Positions 35,333 through 47,399 of a stretch of DNA of 57,537 bases are shown here, one piece after another. Within the stretch, counting starts at the first letter, position 1. Each line of letters opens with the position of its first letter. The notes under the pieces are model-generated. The model saw only the letters and a program-made list of their open reading frames with translations, ran no database searches and was not told where the DNA came from. Location: contig ML986665.1 of NCBI GenBank assembly GCA_010094045.1, forward strand, positions 151,255 to 208,791, read 5' to 3'. Source of the DNA: Lojkania enalia (Eukaryota > Ascomycota > Dothideomycetes > Pleosporales). A program made the position numbers and the translations under genes.

Positions 35333-36040
35333 CTACCCCCCTCCTTATAGGCTAATAGTCCCTATCTGCGCTGGTTTAAGAGGGAATTAGGGCTATTATA
35401 GATAGGTTCTAGTATAAAGAAATTTCTTTAAAGAGGTATTTACTAGTAAGAGCTAATATGCGCAGTTACCTATAGAGATATATTTATTAACGTGATATTA
35501 AGTAAGGTTTTTACGGTGAGTATAATTAACCTATATATCGGCTAGTAACTACTATTATAACGGTTTATTAATATTATAATTTCGTTACGTATAGTAATAA
35601 GCGTTTACTAGCTTTAGTATATTACCAGGTTGCTATTAACTAAGCTTTCTTAACTAAACAATAATTTCTACTCTATATATATTATTATACGTTTCTAATA
35701 CTGTTAATTATTAAAGTATTGCTAACGCCTTATAGAAAAAATTAATTAATATACTACTCCGCCCGCCTTTTAAAGCCTCTTTAGAGGCCTTCTAGATTAT
35801 CTACCTTCGGGCTATACGCGCGCTCTTAGACGGCTAAAAATAAGATAGAGGAGGTTTAAGAGGAGTCTAGAGGGAAGGAAGGGGAAAGAGGGTAGAAGAG
35901 AAGAAGACTAGGGAGGTATCCGACAGCCTACTATCAGACCCTCCAGATTTTATAGAGGAGTAATTTCGGGCCTATACTTTAGTTTTTAAAAATCTACTAC
36001 TTAACTCTTATATATTATCGTCTACTAGATAATCTATATT

Positions 36041-36050
36041 NNNNNNNNNN
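36041..36050. other. assembly gap (10 N)
   Basis: Ten N characters interrupt the 3' part of the Gypsy element, near the chromodomain end. The true length is unknown. Confidence 0.99.
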
Positions 36051-36056
36051 CTAGCT

Positions 36057-36430
36057 AATTCGGATACTTATTATAAAAAGCTCTTAGCTTATAAAGCGAA
36101 CCTATAAAATTTAAAGCTTTATACTAGACCGGGTTAAGATTATATCCTACCTATTTTATACGGTATTTAAGGGTCTTATAATATAGCTTACTAGCTAGTA
36201 TTTCCTTAACCTCCTACTCTTCTACCCCCTTAATAGCGATAGCAGGTGGTTTCAGAGCTTCTTACCCTAGTAGAGGGTCCTAAAGGTTCTTATATAGTAG
36301 GTTTAGTGCGAAGATATTATATATTCTTAATTCTAAGGGTAGCTATAAATAGTATAAGTTTCTAACCTATTCTAGTACTTTAAAAGGGCCCTCCTATTAA
36401 TCGGATAGCTTTCGGTTTAGTCTCTAGACT
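36057..36430 (-). pseudogene. Gypsy integrase tail and chromodomain
   Basis: The minus strand reads GPFKVLE*VRNLYYL*LP (the GPY/F module after integrase), then VEE*EVKEILASKLYYKTLK followed by YRIK*VGYNLNPV*YKALNF, a chromodomain whose aromatic W codons are TAG. In chromoviruses this module guides integration to heterochromatin. The frame ends near the N gap. Confidence 0.82.
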
Positions 36431-36440
36431 ATAAGGTTCT

Positions 36441-36719
36441 TATAACAGCGTAGGTAAGATAATAGGTCTAAATATAGCACGAATCTACTTAGAGGTATAT
36501 AGGAGTGCGTAGGGGTTTAGGAACCTAAGAATTCTATTAACACCTATAGGCCTTATACGAAAGGATATAGAAGAACTATTAAGCTACTTATAAAGGAGTA
36601 TGCAACTATATACGAAAGGGAAAAGGGGTAGAACCGGGGGTAGGATAAGATAAGCGAAAAGCTTTGGGATAAAGTTATATATAAAGCTTTTCGTGGAACG
36701 ATTTCTTTATATTATTATA
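36441..36719 (-). repeat. solo LTR inserted in the 7-kb Gypsy
   Basis: A 279-bp LTR of the same family as its host, flanked by its own duplication GTTCT at 36436-36440 and 36720-36724. It therefore arose by a separate insertion followed by LTR-LTR recombination, and it interrupts pol between integrase and the chromodomain. Confidence 0.92.
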
Positions 36720-36724
36720 GTTCT

Positions 36725-39700
36725 TAGTATTTAGATAGACTATATTACTAATCTACTAATTAATTAGTTACTAGTAACAGTTAATAATAGATTATATATA
36801 ATTCTAAACCTTCTTAATATTAGCCTTTATAGTTTTTTAGGCTATATATATGTAAGTTACTAGAGCTAAAGCGTTCTTACAATTCAATTTATCTATTATA
36901 GTAATAGAATTAATAGAATATTTCTAATCCCAACTCTAATAGGGCTTAAATCTATATAGGATCTAATATAGGGATATTCTAATAGTTATATAGGGTAGAG
37001 TCGCTTATACTCAGTCGATTATAGGTAATATAAAACTCTAGTTATTCTAGTAGAAGGATACGAAAGAGCGCAGTCTCTAATCGATGTATTTATTTATAAT
37101 CTCCGTCTATCCGTCAGTCTCTTTATAATAAGTAGTAGATAGTTTAATCTTTACGCCTAAGATATAGTAGAATTTAGACTAGAAACTAGATATAAATTAA
37201 GGTCCTTAATCTAAAATAATGGTTTTAGGCGTATAGTTAAAGCGGTATACCTATTAAATAAACAATTCGGCTATTCCCCGTGCGTTAATTATATGATAGT
37301 AGGGAATAGATATAGCTTATTTAGATAGGCGATTAATTACTACTATAATCTAATTATATCCGGACTTATCTATAAGAAAATTCTTAAAGTTAATATATAG
37401 ATACTATATTAGTTAATTTAATATAGGAAGTAGGTAGATAAAATCTAGGGTTTAGGTTTATATTAGATAAGCTTTATAGTATAGGATGTAATTCCGTATA
37501 TATTATTTGCAAGTAGCTTCTATACTCTTCTAATAGTACTTTTAGGATAGTAACTAATAGATTTTAGTAGCGCTTAGGTATGCGGAGGATACTTAGTTAT
37601 AAGCCTCTTATATAAGTCGTATATAAAGGCCTGAATTTAATAGAATATATAAGCGATTGTTGTAGAGGAGTAGTCTATTCTCTATCTAATACTTGTAGGG
37701 TAAAAATATATATTCCTATATAAAGGAGGCTCAGTTTCCTTATAGTAATATATTAATTAACTCTAGAGAGTCTAGTAATATAATCTACTCCTAGCCTTTA
37801 ATAACGTTTAGTATAGCTGTTTAAGTTATTATTTAAGTAATATAGGACTAGGCTAATTCAGCATTAATTTGGGGGTAAAGTTAATACGGTCTGAGTAGGA
37901 CTCTCAACCAGTTGTTAGTTTAAGCTACTTTTAAGTTTTCTATATCTTATTTATAATAACTAAAGATATCTACTCTAGTATTATTCTTATCTAGAGTATA
38001 CTTAATTCGGAACTAATACTAAGCTAATTCCTTAGTCTAATAAATTTAACAAGTATTAAGTACTTTTATAGTTATAAAATATTCGAGTAAGTAATAATTA
38101 GTATATACTAGAGTCCTAGTAGCTACTAAAGTAAGTTCTACCTTCTATTATTTAAACGCAGTAACGATTGCGAATAGTTTCTTATTATAGATCTCCTAGT
38201 TTAGTTCTAAACCGAATAGAACCTTACTATAGAATGTTATAGGGTATTATTTTCTGTTAGGATATTTTTATAATAGTACTCCTACAACTACTCTATTAGA
38301 GGTATTAGTTTCCATTTTTATTTCTAATATAGGGTTAAAGTAGTAGAGTATAGGTATATTTAATAGGGCTGACTTTAATTTCTTAAAGGTAATATTATAT
38401 TCTAAAACTTATATAAAAGGGGTTATAGGGCTCTATAGTATAATAATTAGCTTTATAATACGCGAGAATTCCGGTATAAACTATTAATAGAATCCAGTAA
38501 AACCTAAGAAGGATTTTATACCTGTTATAGTAGTAGATAGCTGTTAGTTATATAGTACTTCTACCTTCTCTAGGTCAACCTTAAGGCTTTTATTTAAGAG
38601 GATATAGCTAAAGTATTTAGTTCAGATAATATAGAATTCACTCTTTTTAATATTAACTTATAACCCTACTTAATATAATCTCTTAAGAACTTTCTTAATA
38701 TAGATAGCGTATATTGCTTCATCTTCTAAGTAGATAAGAATATCATTTAGGTAAGTAATATAGAAGTTATCTAGGTAGTTAATTAGTATATTATTTATAT
38801 AGCGCTAGTAAGTTACTAAGCTATTATATAATTTAAAAGGTAGAACTTTATACTTATAGGTTCCGTATCGAGTCTAAAAGGTAGTATATTCTTTAAAACT
38901 AGAGTCTATTCTAATCTTATTAAAGGCCGCGCGAATATTAAACTTAGTAAAGATTTCTACCTTAGTAGGCCTAGATAGGAGTTTATCTATACGCGGTATC
39001 GGATATATATCTTTATAGATAAGAGCGTTAAGTTTATAATAATCTATATAGATATATAAGTCGCTATTAAGTTTACGGACGTAAAGGATTAGAGATATAA
39101 AGAGGCTCTAACTCTACTTAATATACCTATACTATAGATTATCTATAATATACTTCTTAGTTACTTCTAGCTTCTTAATATTCTACTTATACAACAGGCT
39201 GTAATTATTAGGGAGGGGTTCTATAAGAATAATCTTATAATCGTAAGAGCGGTATTCTAATAATTAATAAACTATAGTTTTACTAAATATATCTTAATAC
39301 TTATAATATTTAGATAGTAATTGGAGATTTACTAGTACTTCGTTTTCAGCCTTATCTTCCAGCTTTAAGGCTTACTTATCTTTAATCAGCCGCTTAATTT
39401 CGTATAGAGACGTAGAGAAAAACTCGTTCTCTTTTCTCTTTATATTAAAGTAGAAAGTATTAGCTAAGATAAGAGCGATAATAGGAGAATAGACTTTCTT
39501 CAGATCGGATTTAGACTTTATTTTATACGGGTATATAGAAGCTCTAAGCTTATTTAAACTATAAGCTATAGGAAACTAATATAGTTTTAGTAGTCTTAGT
39601 AGACTCTTAATATAATAGATAGTTAGACTATAGGACTACTAATACTAGTTCTTTTTCTATAGAGCGTTACGTCGCTAGATATCTAGCTCTACTTTCTTAT

Positions 39701-41779
39701 TACGTACTAGCTGAGTTAATTATATAAGAAGAGAAGGTAAAAGATTATAAGTAGTAGGATACTTAGAGGGCTATATAATCTAATTTTTATCTGTATCTAG
39801 CTGGAGTTGAAAATAATATAACTATTTAATACTAATAATATAATTCTAAATATCTAGATCTATAATAATAAATAGATAGTTTTAGATAGTTCTTCTATTA
39901 ATTCGCAGGTATAAGTAGATATACTAATTAACTAGAGTTTAGATTCGGTCCTAAAAACTTTTAATAGTAATTTTAAAGGGTAAGTACTATATTAATATAT
40001 ATAGGGTTTAGGAGAGTAATTTAGCTACTATAGAATTAAGAAATAAGAAGCCTTAGGCGCCTATATTAATAAGGGCGTTTAGTTATATACCAACGCCTTT
40101 TAAATATAGAATAGTAGAGATTTAAAAGTACTTTTCTCTAAACAAATATAATAAATTAATATTTAATAAGTCGTACTTATTTAAGTCTAGGACGGAGAGT
40201 TTTCTTAAGCGTTTCTATTTCCTACCTAAGAACTATCTAGATAGTACTTATTTACGTCTAGAAACTTTTCTTCCTTAATCTTCTCTTATTTAACCTCTAT
40301 CTCTTATATTTTAAGAACTATATATTCGTTTACAAAGTATTCTAGTTTATTATAATTATAATAATTATCTAGAGTTATATACCTTTTAAGTATAGGAATC
40401 TTACTAGGTTATTAGAAAGTAATTGTAGTAGAACGAGGTATTAATACTAGGGTAGATTAGGATAGTATTAGATTATAGGTTACCTTAGATAAACTCTTAA
40501 AAACCTTCTAGTACTAATCCGAATTTATTTTAGCTATAATTTATAGGCTAGTAGTTTATTCTAAAAGGCTAGAAATACTTCTCCTTTCTATATTATAGGC
40601 TGTTAAGTAGGCGACTATAGTATTAAAAGAGCTTTTCTATATAAGCTTAAAGCTAAGGTTTAGTATCCTTAAACTAGGGAGAATCTTATCCTATAGGTAG
40701 AAGAACTACTTAGATTAGGATACAGATCCCCTAATAGCTATACTAATAAAGCAAGCTTTAAAAGTTGGGAACGCTTCTCCCTTATTTATTCTTAGGACCT
40801 AAAACGCCTATTATACCTCTATCTCTTTATTATCTATAATAAAATATAATTGTAGAAGTAAAATTATTTCTTTAGTATTCTTAAACTAATACTAGTCTAA
40901 TTTAGCTAGGTATTTTAGTTCTAGATACCCTTTTATAGTACTAGAGGTATATCTCTATACTAATACTATACATATATACTCTATCCGATAGTAATCTATA
41001 TTAATCTTAAGTCGGTCTAGGATTGAGGCTCGCTATTATTTAAATATAGGTTCGCTACTATCTATAAGACTTTTAATCTTAGGTATACGTTTAGTAAAGT
41101 AGACTTAAAAGGGCTTAAGAGTAGTTAAGAAGTTTCTTACTAGGGGAGTTATAAAAGTTTCCTAGTATATTATTAGTTCTAATTCGGTGGTTTATAAAGG
41201 TTAATTAGAACTAATAGTTCTCTATTATATTAAGTATATAATCTCCTCTTATAAAATTGTAATTTATTTCTTAAGGGTTAGTTTACTCTAATTTCCCTCT
41301 AAATTAGATAAGTTCTTTATTATAGGCTCTATAGAGAGGGGTCCACCTATTATAAGGCCCCTTATAGGAGGTAACAGTTGTTCTACACGCGTAGATAGAA
41401 GTTTACTCTTACTATAACTTATACATATATCGGTTCTAGTATAGGAATTAGAAGGTGAATTATAGTTAGATATCAGCGGTTACCTCCGATTCTAATAGAT
41501 TATTAGTAGTTTTTAAGTTTCTACCTAAGTGTACTCTACGCGGCTTTTCTAAAGGTAATCCTAATTGTAGGGGATAGGAAGTTCTAAACCTAAAGACTTT
41601 AGTTAATAGAAAGTTTCTAAAATCCTATCTAAATAACTAAATAATTTAATATAATAGTATATAAGTATTATAACCTAAACTAAATTAGGTGTATTTTAAA
41701 CTTAGATATAGTTAAATAAATAATTAATACGATATTATTAAAGAGACTATTACTAGTAGTATAGAGTTCTTCTATATAA
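36725..41779 (-). pseudogene. Gypsy gag-pol remnant
   Basis: Reverse transcriptase on the minus strand: FYITYLNDILIYLEDEA (about 38770-38720, YLDD to YLND), followed by VGL*VNIKKSEFY and TGIKSFLGFTGFY, the standard Gypsy thumb/connection motifs. RNase H and integrase should follow towards 36.7 kb, and gag lies towards 41.7 kb. The same gag-side sequence occurs inverted at 56801-57537. Stops are TAA/TAG; no intact ORF remains. Confidence 0.85.
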
Positions 41780-42058
41780 TATAATAGTATAGATAAGATA
41801 ATAGGTCTAAATATAGTATAAATCTACTTAGAGGTATATAAGAGTATATAGGGGTTTAAGGACCTAGGAATTCTATTAACACCTATAAGCCTTATACAAA
41901 AGGATATAGAAGAACTACTAAGCTACTTATAAGGGAGTATACAACTATATACGGAAGGGAAAAGGGGTAGAACCGGGGGTAGAATAAGATAAGTAAAAAG
42001 CTTTAGGATAAGGTTATATATAAAGTTTTTCGTATAACGATTTCTTTGCATTATTATA
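41780..42058 (-). repeat. 5' LTR of the 7-kb Gypsy
   Basis: 279 bp, followed by AATTA (42059-42063). It is the most RIP-altered copy at its left end: the CAGCG near the start in other copies reads TAGTA here. Confidence 0.93.
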
Positions 42059-42339
42059 AATTAGATTTTTCAGCCTCTTCTATTAGTAAGATCTAATTTT
42101 CGGGTATCTAAGATTATAATAGCTAGAAGACCTATTAGTCTAATAATAAAAAGGTAGTATTTAAACGCAACCTAGAATAGTATTATTCTTTAATCTTAGT
42201 AGTAGTATATACTCTTAACTAGGTAGAAGGACCTAATATAATAATAGTTCTATAACCTTTATTGTAAATTACTATTAGAAATAAAAAACTTAAAGATATA
42301 AACTAATAAGTAGATTTAACCGTTTATACCTAATCTTAT

Positions 42340-43990
42340 TAAATTTTATAAACTTATAGACTTATATCTATTCTTAGTTAAATAAATTTAAAATAATATA
42401 GCTATTATAAAAATTCCTATAATTAGAGGTACTATAGTATATATAATAGTAAATATATTCTTAGAGCCTACCTATATATAAATAACTTCTACTAAGCTAG
42501 TAGTATCTATTTATAATATATTTAGAGTAGTTCTTAATACTATTAATACTCTAAGAAGTTTTAAAATATCTTCTAACGCGTTTAATAAGTTATTAAAAGT
42601 AAATAGTAGAGCCTGTATTAAATTATTAAGTAATTAACCGTAGTCCCCTATACTTAAAACAATATTAATAAGAGATTAAAACTATCCTATAACTCTAATT
42701 TCGTAAATAGGGAAATAAGACCCTATTACGACGGTTGTAGTAAGGGCCTCTAATATTTTCGGATTCCTGGGGATATTATAAGGTCTATTTATTAAGAGAA
42801 CTCTTATATATATAAGATTTTAGGTAGCTATATTTTTATAGTTTAACTAAGAGATTTATAGTATAGCGTTTTAGTACTAAAATATATTATAAGTATCTAA
42901 ATCGCACTTAATTAAGTAAGTTTATCTAAGGTAGAAAAGCCTAATATTATTACTAATTAAGGAAGTAAGCTATTATATATAGTTGCTATTTAATACGCTA
43001 AATACTATTTTAGATTAGCCTAACTCTCTCTAGTTATAGATATATAAAATAATAGTAATAAACTTATCTAGCAGCTTAATAGTACTTATATTTCGCGGGC
43101 AGATCCTATTATCTACTATTACTACTATTTATTTCCTACTATCTAGCTATAAAATAACGCCTCCCTAATAGTATTTAGCTGGATTCTTAACTATAATAGG
43201 TACGTAAGTAGATATAGTATTAACGTTCTACTTATACCTTTATATAATATTATAAAGTCTATATTTTTTATACTCTAGGTTATAGATAGTAACTAGTATA
43301 CTAATAGTAGATAATTATATTACAACTCTATTATCTAAATATATATAGAGTGTAGGATTAATAATATTAATACCGCTTATAAGCTCTAAAGCCCTATACT
43401 ATAGTAACCCTCTATAAAATACCTATATAGTATATAAGCTTCTATTATTAAGTCTTTATAATATAAGACTCTAATTTAGCTATATTCTATTATTCTATAG
43501 GGGCGTATATATATATAGGTCTGATAATAGTATTTTTAATATATAGAGCTCTACTCGTATTATTAATATTAGGGTAAAACCTAACATAAGATAAATAGTA
43601 ACTAGAGCTCCTAGAATAAGAATACTTTTAATTAAGGGATTTTAAAATCGGGTTAAAAGTAAAAATATTTTTAGAATAACCTACTATTACTTATTAAGTC
43701 TCTTCTATTCTTATTCTAAAGCTCTTAGATAATATCCTAGTTAGTTATCTACGCGGTATAAGTATAGATATTAGATACTATTAACTATAGCTACTATTAC
43801 TATAGTAGTAACTAATATAACTATAGTTGTATAAACCGTTTATTATATTATATTATAGTTACTGTAAGCTATTAACCGAGGAGAGGTTAATATAACTAAG
43901 AGGATATAAGCGGAAATAGTAAAAACTAGAATAGTTTTAATAATTTCTTTTTAGATTAGTTAGTTATTATATAGTATTTTACAAATATAA
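42340..43990 (-). pseudogene. RIP-degraded gene, possibly a multi-span membrane protein
   Basis: On the minus strand two long frames have only TAA/TAG stops. At 43.98-43.05 kb one contains hydrophobic segments such as TILVFTISAYILLVIL and SILILGALVTIYLMLG, then a polar part with STYVPIIVKNPAKYY. At 42.75-42.34 kb the other reads KILEALTTTVVIGSYFPIYE, then QALLFTFNNLLNALEDILKL, and ends with a further hydrophobic helix near TIVPLIIGIFIIAILF. They are probably exons, or frame-shifted parts, of one gene. I do not recognise the family and AT-rich DNA favours hydrophobic translations, so this is tentative. Confidence 0.35.
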
Positions 43991-43999
43991 TAAATCTAA

Positions 44000-45099
44000 A
44001 TAGTTAGCTTAGAAATAACCGTCTTAATTATTCGGCTAGAAGTATTTATCTTCTATTTAGCTCTATATAGAAATATAAGAAGAACCTAGACCGAGGTTAA
44101 GTATAAAAATATACTTCAAACTACTAAACTATACTAGTACTATTAATAAATCTATTAATTTTTAATTAAGCTTAAGTTTATTACTATTTAATAGGTCTTC
44201 TATTAATAATACTCTTCTATAAAATATCTCTCGACTTTATTAGGCTATTAAATTACGCTATAAAGTAACGCTAGAATAACTAATATTAATAGCCTAATAT
44301 ATATTAGTTAAACTTAAAATACTAAGTTTTAAATAGAGAGGTAACTTCGCGCCGCGTAATAGAAAGAACTATAAGACTAATAGGGACTAGATATAGCTAA
44401 AGATATTAGGATAAGTTAGGCGAACTATAGTTAATCTATTTATAACTCTACGTATATAGACGTTTTAAGAGAGAAAAACTTTTAAATTATAGAAAAGGAG
44501 GATATTTATCTTAGATATTCTTTTACTTAAACTGCAGACGCTTATTTAGCAAGTTCTTATTTAGTATAGATTATAATAAGCCGTAATAAGTAATAATTAA
44601 TATTATTCGATATCGTATAATATTATAACTAAAAAATATAATAAATACTATATAGATAGTAAAAAGTAATATAAATAGTTAACCTTTTATATAAAAAGAA
44701 AGTTCTTATCTAAAAATATCTATTAAGAATATTTATACAGCCCTAATATAATAAGTATAGTGGGAACGGTTAGAAGTATTAGAAGAGCTACTCTTATTCT
44801 TATTATACTTATTATTCTTATTTAATTAAAGGCGGTATAAAACGCTATAATTCTTATATATACAATTATTATATATACTATTCTACTACTTAATAAGTAA
44901 GATATAGCTAGTATAGTAGAGAAATTCGCTTATATAATTAAATACTATTTTATAATACTAATAAGAAGTAATATTAAGATTATTATATATAGAAATTAGC
45001 AAGCCTTTAATATACTTTATAAATAAGCGGCCTATATAAATAAATAGTCTATTCTATTAACTTTTTTAACCTTTATATATAATATAAAATACTATTAAG
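44000..45099. other. AT-rich DNA, no feature identified
   Basis: TA-rich, CA/TG-poor sequence. The left end of the Fot1/pogo transposon whose transposase begins near 45.1 kb should lie in here, but I could not find its terminal repeat. Confidence 0.45.
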
Positions 45100-45471
45100 T
45101 AAGCTACTCTATTAAGTAAGTTAAAATTGCTTAGTAGTAAATATAATAACTATAATATATAATATTCTAATACTAATAAAGAGATAATATTTAGTAAGAA
45201 AGTAGAATTAAGCTAACTTTTTAAGTATATAAAACTAGCTAATTCTAAAGCCTATCAGCTACTACTAATATATTTAGTATATTATAACTAACTCTTTAAT
45301 AGAAATATAAAGGAATTTTTATATATACTAATTATCGTATAAACTACTAAAAGTTAATTATAATTGAAAATTAGACGATTATATAATATATCTATAACTT
45401 AGATTTATAAGGATTTACATTCTAGTAATATAAAATAGTAGATATAATAGATAAACTATTAGCTATATATA

Positions 45472-46006
45472 TATTATTAACCTATATTCTATACTTTAGA
45501 AAATAATTAATAGTAATAGATATATAAGATAAATATTACTTAAGTTAGTTAGAGGAGGTAACTTTAATAATAAGAGAGTATTAGGATCGCCGGTTCTTTA
45601 AATATAATAACTATATTCTTAGAAATCTAATATAATAATAAAATAAGTCTCTAAAAATAACTATATAAGATCTAATCTATCTAGAAAATTTAGCGACTTA
45701 TATAGAAAGGTCTAAAACTATTAAGCTTAGTTTATTAGATCTATTAGGTCTATTAAGTCTACTCTACTAACTCTAATACTTCTATTATTATTACGTATAT
45801 AGGTTATACTATATTTTATTATCTAACTAATTATCTCCCCAATTCTTATAGTCCTACTACTTACTATCTAATAGTTAGTTTATAATATATATCTATATAT
45901 TATTACCTTATTAGTCCTTATCTAAGTTAACTCTTATAGTAGTTAATATTAAATTAAACTCTAGTTATAGAAGTAGTTCCTTTTAGTATTCTATATTTAT
46001 AATAGT
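45472..46006 (-). repeat. solo LTR of the 9.3-kb Gypsy family
   Basis: 535 bp, similar end to end to 46027-46568 and 54772-55313 (542 bp each) but more diverged in the first 80 bp. It is flanked by ATATA (45467-45471) and GTATA (46007-46011), a five-base duplication with one RIP-type difference. Confidence 0.78.
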
Positions 46007-46026
46007 ATAGTAAAAAGCTAGTAGAT

Positions 46027-46568
46027 TATTACTAACCTATATACTACTAGTATATATAATAACTGCTGTTACAGTTATATATATACTAGAGTCTTATTTA
46101 TATTAGATTAGTTAGAGGTAGTAACTTTAGTAAAGAAAGAGTAGTAGGATTACCTAGTTCTTTAAATGTAATAAATATATTCTTAGAAGTTTAATATAGT
46201 AATAAAATAAATCTATAAGAATAATTATATAGAACTTAATCTTTTAAAAAGATCTTCTATCTTATATAGTTAGGTCTAAGACTGCTAAACCTAGTTTATT
46301 AGATTTATTAAGTCTATTAAGTCCGTCCTATTATATCTAATACTTCTACTATTATTATATATATAGGTTGTACTATACCTTATTATCCAGCCAATCATCT
46401 CTCTAGTTCTTATAGTCCTACTACTTACTATCTAATAATTAGTTTCTAATATACTTCTACCTATTATTATCTTATTAGTCCTTGTCTAAGTTAACCTATA
46501 TAATAGCTAATATTAGATTAAGCCCTAGCTATAGAGGTAGTACCTCTTAGTATTCTATATTTATAATA
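46027..46568 (-). repeat. 3' LTR of the 9.3-kb Gypsy
   Basis: 542 bp, paired with 54772-55313. It starts TATTACTAAC, probably TGTTACTAAC before RIP, and ends TTTATAATA. It is preceded by TAGAT. Confidence 0.92.
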
Positions 46569-46889
46569 CCTACTTCTCTCTCTATAAATTTATCCTAAAG
46601 TTCTTTAATCTATTATTTTACCTATTCTATTTAGGTGTAGTATTCTACTATTTCTAGTAGCTTATTCTAACTTCTAACATATTTTATATAGGTATATTAT
46701 AGTATTATATCTATATTTTTCCGTTCCGGGGTTGGTGTATTATATATTCCGGTGGGTCCTACTCAGCTTATAAGTATAGCTCTATTCTTCTTTCTTTTTC
46801 TCTTCTACTATACTAAAGGTTTAACGCGAAAATACCTCTACTTATAACTATTATACTAGTTACTTAATTCTTTTGTTAGGTGTTATAAT

Positions 46890-47335
46890 AGATCCTTCTT
46901 ACTATTATTTAAACTATTAGTCTACGAAATATAACTACTATAATAATATTACCCTTTCTTTTATATATAGAAAGTATTTCTCTTAGAGTTTATCTTATAA
47001 TCTTTTTCTAACCGAGGGTGCCCTTTACCGTTTCCTAGCGAATATATTAAAGGCCTATAAAGAGTCTACCTCTATCTATTAAGATTTTATAGCTGCTAAA
47101 AAAGAGGAGATTTATTACTTTAAGGAATCTACTTATTACTATTAGGCAGTTCTTTCTCGCTTAGAATACGCTAAGAAGCGTGTCTATTCTCTAGAAGAGT
47201 ATAGTCTAGATCTTAGGAAACGAGAGATAAAGTTGATAGAAGAGTAAGAGAAGTTAGAGGAAGGGGAGAGGAGGTCCGCCGAGTCTAAGGCGCCCTCTAC
47301 TACCATTCTAAGTTCTATATAAAAAGCTCCTTTTA
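46890..47335 (+). pseudogene. antisense coiled-coil ORF inside the Gypsy element
   Basis: On the plus strand, opposite to gag-pol and between the end of pol and the 3' LTR, one frame reads LTEGALYRFLANILKAYKES, then AAKKEEIYYFKEST, LSRLEYAKKRVYSLEEYSLD and LRKREIKLIEE*EKLEEGER. It has about five stops, all TAA/TAG. The Glu/Lys/Leu pattern predicts a long coiled coil. A third, antisense ORF is known in some LTR elements but I cannot tie this to a family. The minus strand of the same stretch also has an open part, so it remains tentative. Confidence 0.4.
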
Positions 47336-47399
47336 TATTACTACTACTATTACTTTTTAACTAGGCTTTACTTAATAACCTATTATTCTAGCCTTCTAG

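Larger units (their letters stand above)
35054..42058 (-). mobile_element. chromodomain Gypsy retrotransposon, 279-bp LTRs
   Basis: The LTRs are 35054-35332 and 41780-42058, each 279 bp. The target duplication AATTA is at 35049-35053 and 42059-42063. A pyrimidine tract after the left LTR (CTACCCCCCTCC) is a minus-strand polypurine tract, so transcription ran right to left. Reverse transcriptase is at about 38770-38730 and a chromodomain at about 36250-36057. A solo LTR of the same family (36441-36719) sits inside, as does an assembly gap. The full length is 7005 bp, about 6.7 kb without the solo LTR. Heavily RIP-mutated. Confidence 0.93.
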
